Assembly (NCBI GenBank): GCA_003444795.1
Contig: DLWR01000077.1
Location: 1-7,284 of the forward strand
Direction of reading: 5' to 3'
Origin: Cryomorphaceae bacterium
GTDB lineage: Bacteria > Bacteroidota > Bacteroidia > Flavobacteriales > Schleiferiaceae
Length of the DNA: 7,284 bases
Below are positions 6,349-7,284 of this stretch, piece by piece. The translations under genes and the position numbers were made by a program. The notes under the pieces are model-generated. The model was not told where the DNA came from and made no database searches. It was given only the letters and a program-made list of their open reading frames with translations. How positions within the stretch are numbered: the stretch's first letter is position 1; each line of letters opens with the position of its first letter.

Positions 6349-6355
6349 ACCGGAT
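6335..6355 (+). repeat. Short tandem direct repeat TAAACCGGAT x2
   Basis: TAAACCGGAT occurs at 6335-6344 and again at 6346-6355, one base apart (11-base period). The first copy is within the last codons of the membrane-TPR gene, and the second starts exactly at its TAA stop. The pair fills the convergent gap before yajC. A recent small tandem duplication is the simplest explanation; no strong hairpin is formed. Confidence 0.6.
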
Positions 6356-6667
6356 TTACTTCTTCGCTACTTCAGGATTGACACTTGCGGTCATATCCTT
6401 GCTAATGGCTGCACGCTCAAAGCGCAAACGACAGTTCTCGCATTCCAGAAGAACGGTTTTATCATCCACTTCTAAGATCTTACCATGAATGCCGGAGGTG
6501 GTCACCACCTTCATGCCCTTCACAAGGGCTGCACGGAATTTATTTTCTTCTTTCTGTTTCTTCATTTGCGGGCGAATGAAGAAGAAATACATAACTGCTA
6601 CAATAGCGATCAAGGGCAAGAAGCTCGCCAAGCCACCTGGCTCAGCTTGTAGGAAAAAGGAAGTCAT
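6356..6667 (-). CDS. yajC: Preprotein translocase subunit YajC
   Basis: YajC is a small inner-membrane partner of SecDF in the Sec export machinery. The 103-residue product has the typical form: a short periplasmic N-terminus, one transmembrane helix (about 13-31, ending MYFFFIRPQ), the signature RPQMKKQKE (32-40), and a cytoplasmic domain with GMKVVTTSGIHGKI (51-64) and an AISKDM-type end (87-92). ATG at 6667 is one base beyond the upstream gene's TAA (6669-6671), so translation is probably coupled to the DUF1573 gene. It is the last gene of the nusB-DUF1573-yajC operon and ends tail to tail with the membrane-TPR gene. Confidence 0.96.
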   Translation of the reverse strand: MTSFFLQAEPGGLASFLPLIAIVAVMYFFFIRPQMKKQKEENKFRAALVKGMKVVTTSGIHGKILEVDDKTVLLECENCRLRFERAAISKDMTASVNPEVAKK

Positions 6668-6668
6668 A

Positions 6669-7109
6669 TTATTGAGCTTTGGGAGTTACTTGGGCGGTAA
6701 TGGTCAACACTTTGGTATTGGGTACGGTATTCGCGGATAGCGTGACCGTCTTGGTCTGATTGCCTGGTTTTCCTTGGCTGTTGAAGCGAACCGTGATAGT
6801 TCCCTCCTCTCCAGGAGCAATGGGGTCGTTGGAGTATTCTGGAACCGTGCAGCCACATGAACCTTGGGCGGAGGAAATGATCAAGGGCACTTCCCCTTCG
6901 TTGGTGAATTTAAATTCGGTCGTACCCACTTCCCCTTCGTTCATCGCCCCAAAATCGTGGCTTTCCTTTTCGAAGTTGAATACAGGCAACGATGCAGAGG
7001 TGGCCGCCTCCAAGGCCATGCGCTCCTCTTCGCTTTTGATTTTTGACGAGGCATCTGAACAGGCGCTCAGTACCACTACGCCTAGGGCTAAAGCTAGATA
7101 TTTTATCAT
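6669..7109 (-). CDS. DUF1573 domain lipoprotein
   Basis: The 146-residue product starts with a lipoprotein signal peptide: MIKYLALALGVVVLSAC, with lipobox LSAC and Cys17 as the acylated residue. A charged linker (about 18-40) follows. A single immunoglobulin-like DUF1573 domain (about 42-142) shows the family landmarks FEKESHDFG (46-54), F(K)FTNEG (66-72), the SCGCTVPEY motif (84-92) and IAPGEEGTITVRFNS (97-111). DUF1573 proteins are abundant in Bacteroidota; their function is not established, and the fold resembles ASH/MSP domains that mediate protein contacts. ATG at 7109 is chosen because it gives a clean signal peptide; the TTG at 7145 would add 12 polar residues and overlap the nusB stop. 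It lies 28 bases after nusB and directly before yajC, so co-transcription is very likely. The protein is placed in the periplasm or outer-membrane inner leaflet by inference. Confidence 0.92.
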   Translation of the reverse strand: MIKYLALALGVVVLSACSDASSKIKSEEERMALEAATSASLPVFNFEKESHDFGAMNEGEVGTTEFKFTNEGEVPLIISSAQGSCGCTVPEYSNDPIAPGEEGTITVRFNSQGKPGNQTKTVTLSANTVPNTKVLTITAQVTPKAQ

Positions 7110-7137
7110 AGGTCGGTTGAATTTGCGGTTGAAATTA

Positions 7138-7284
7138 CTACTCAATCAGGCCTCTTCCCACTTTTTGAATTCGGCCTTCCGTTTTTAAATCTGCTGCCAG
7201 GGCATCCAAAAGTCCATTGATAAAGCTTGGGCTCTTTTCCGAACCGTATTGCTTCGCCAACTCAATAGCTTCGTTGATGGAAAC
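7138..7284 (-). CDS. nusB: Transcription antitermination protein NusB, C-terminal part (partial)
   Basis: The last 48 codons and a TAG stop (7138-7140) are present; the rest lies beyond the window's right edge. The visible protein starts [19 protein letters not shown] and continues [10 protein letters not shown], which matches the conserved C-terminal NusB signature ([20 protein letters not shown]). NusB with NusE (S10) binds boxA RNA and supports antitermination of rRNA operons and rRNA folding. In Bacteroidota NusB often has an extra N-terminal domain, which cannot be assessed here. It is upstream in the operon with the DUF1573 lipoprotein gene and yajC. Confidence 0.92.
   Translation of the reverse strand, partial: VSINEAIELAKQYGSEKSPSFINGLLDALAADLKTEGRIQKVGRGLIE

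Noticed and set aside
7110..7145. TTG start of the DUF1573 gene at 7145
   Set aside because: It would put 12 polar residues in front of an otherwise complete lipoprotein signal peptide and overlap the nusB stop; ATG at 7109 is better.

Overview
The window is an ordinary-looking stretch of chromosome from a member of the Bacteroidota, most likely Flavobacteriales or a close relative. Three things suggest this. The protein families and gene pairs match: rpsP-rimM, nusB-DUF1573-yajC, an ATP-type PEP carboxykinase, and a Crp/Fnr regulator with a TCxxxxxCC motif. The starts lack Shine-Dalgarno sequences and sit in A/T-rich leaders. A Bacteroidota-type -7 promoter box (TAnnTTTG) lies in front of pckA. 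I assign lineage from remembered protein similarity, not from a search. I see no insertion sequences, phage genes, CRISPR arrays, tRNA or rRNA, and all genes appear intact apart from the two cut by the window edges.

Layout, left to right. The 3' end of rpsP (ribosomal protein S16) and rimM (16S maturation factor) form a plus-strand operon. A saccharopine dehydrogenase-family gene lies convergent to them on the minus strand. It is divergent from pckA (ATP-dependent PEP carboxykinase, plus strand), and the two share a roughly 115-base intergenic region with a candidate pckA promoter. A PIN-PhoH ATPase/RNase gene on the minus strand faces pckA tail to tail with only 8 bases between them. It is divergent from a Crp/Fnr-family regulator gene, and the roughly 123-base region between them holds a TTGAA-N3-TTCAA palindrome. 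The regulator is followed 19 bases later by a small gene for a protein with two membrane segments and a TPR-like cytoplasmic part, with a hairpin plus T-tract at the junction. This gene ends 7 bases from the minus-strand operon nusB (partial) - DUF1573 lipoprotein - yajC.

The genes fall into three loose themes. Translation and RNA: rpsP, rimM, nusB and the PIN-PhoH protein. Central metabolism: amino-acid catabolism by the saccharopine dehydrogenase relative and gluconeogenesis by pckA. Envelope and secretion: yajC, the DUF1573 lipoprotein and the membrane-TPR protein. The points most worth a second look are in the regulator region: a cysteine cluster in its sensor domain, an FNR-type ExxSR recognition helix, and an upstream palindrome with TTGA/TCAA half-sites. 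I found no convincing evidence of a wholly new system.
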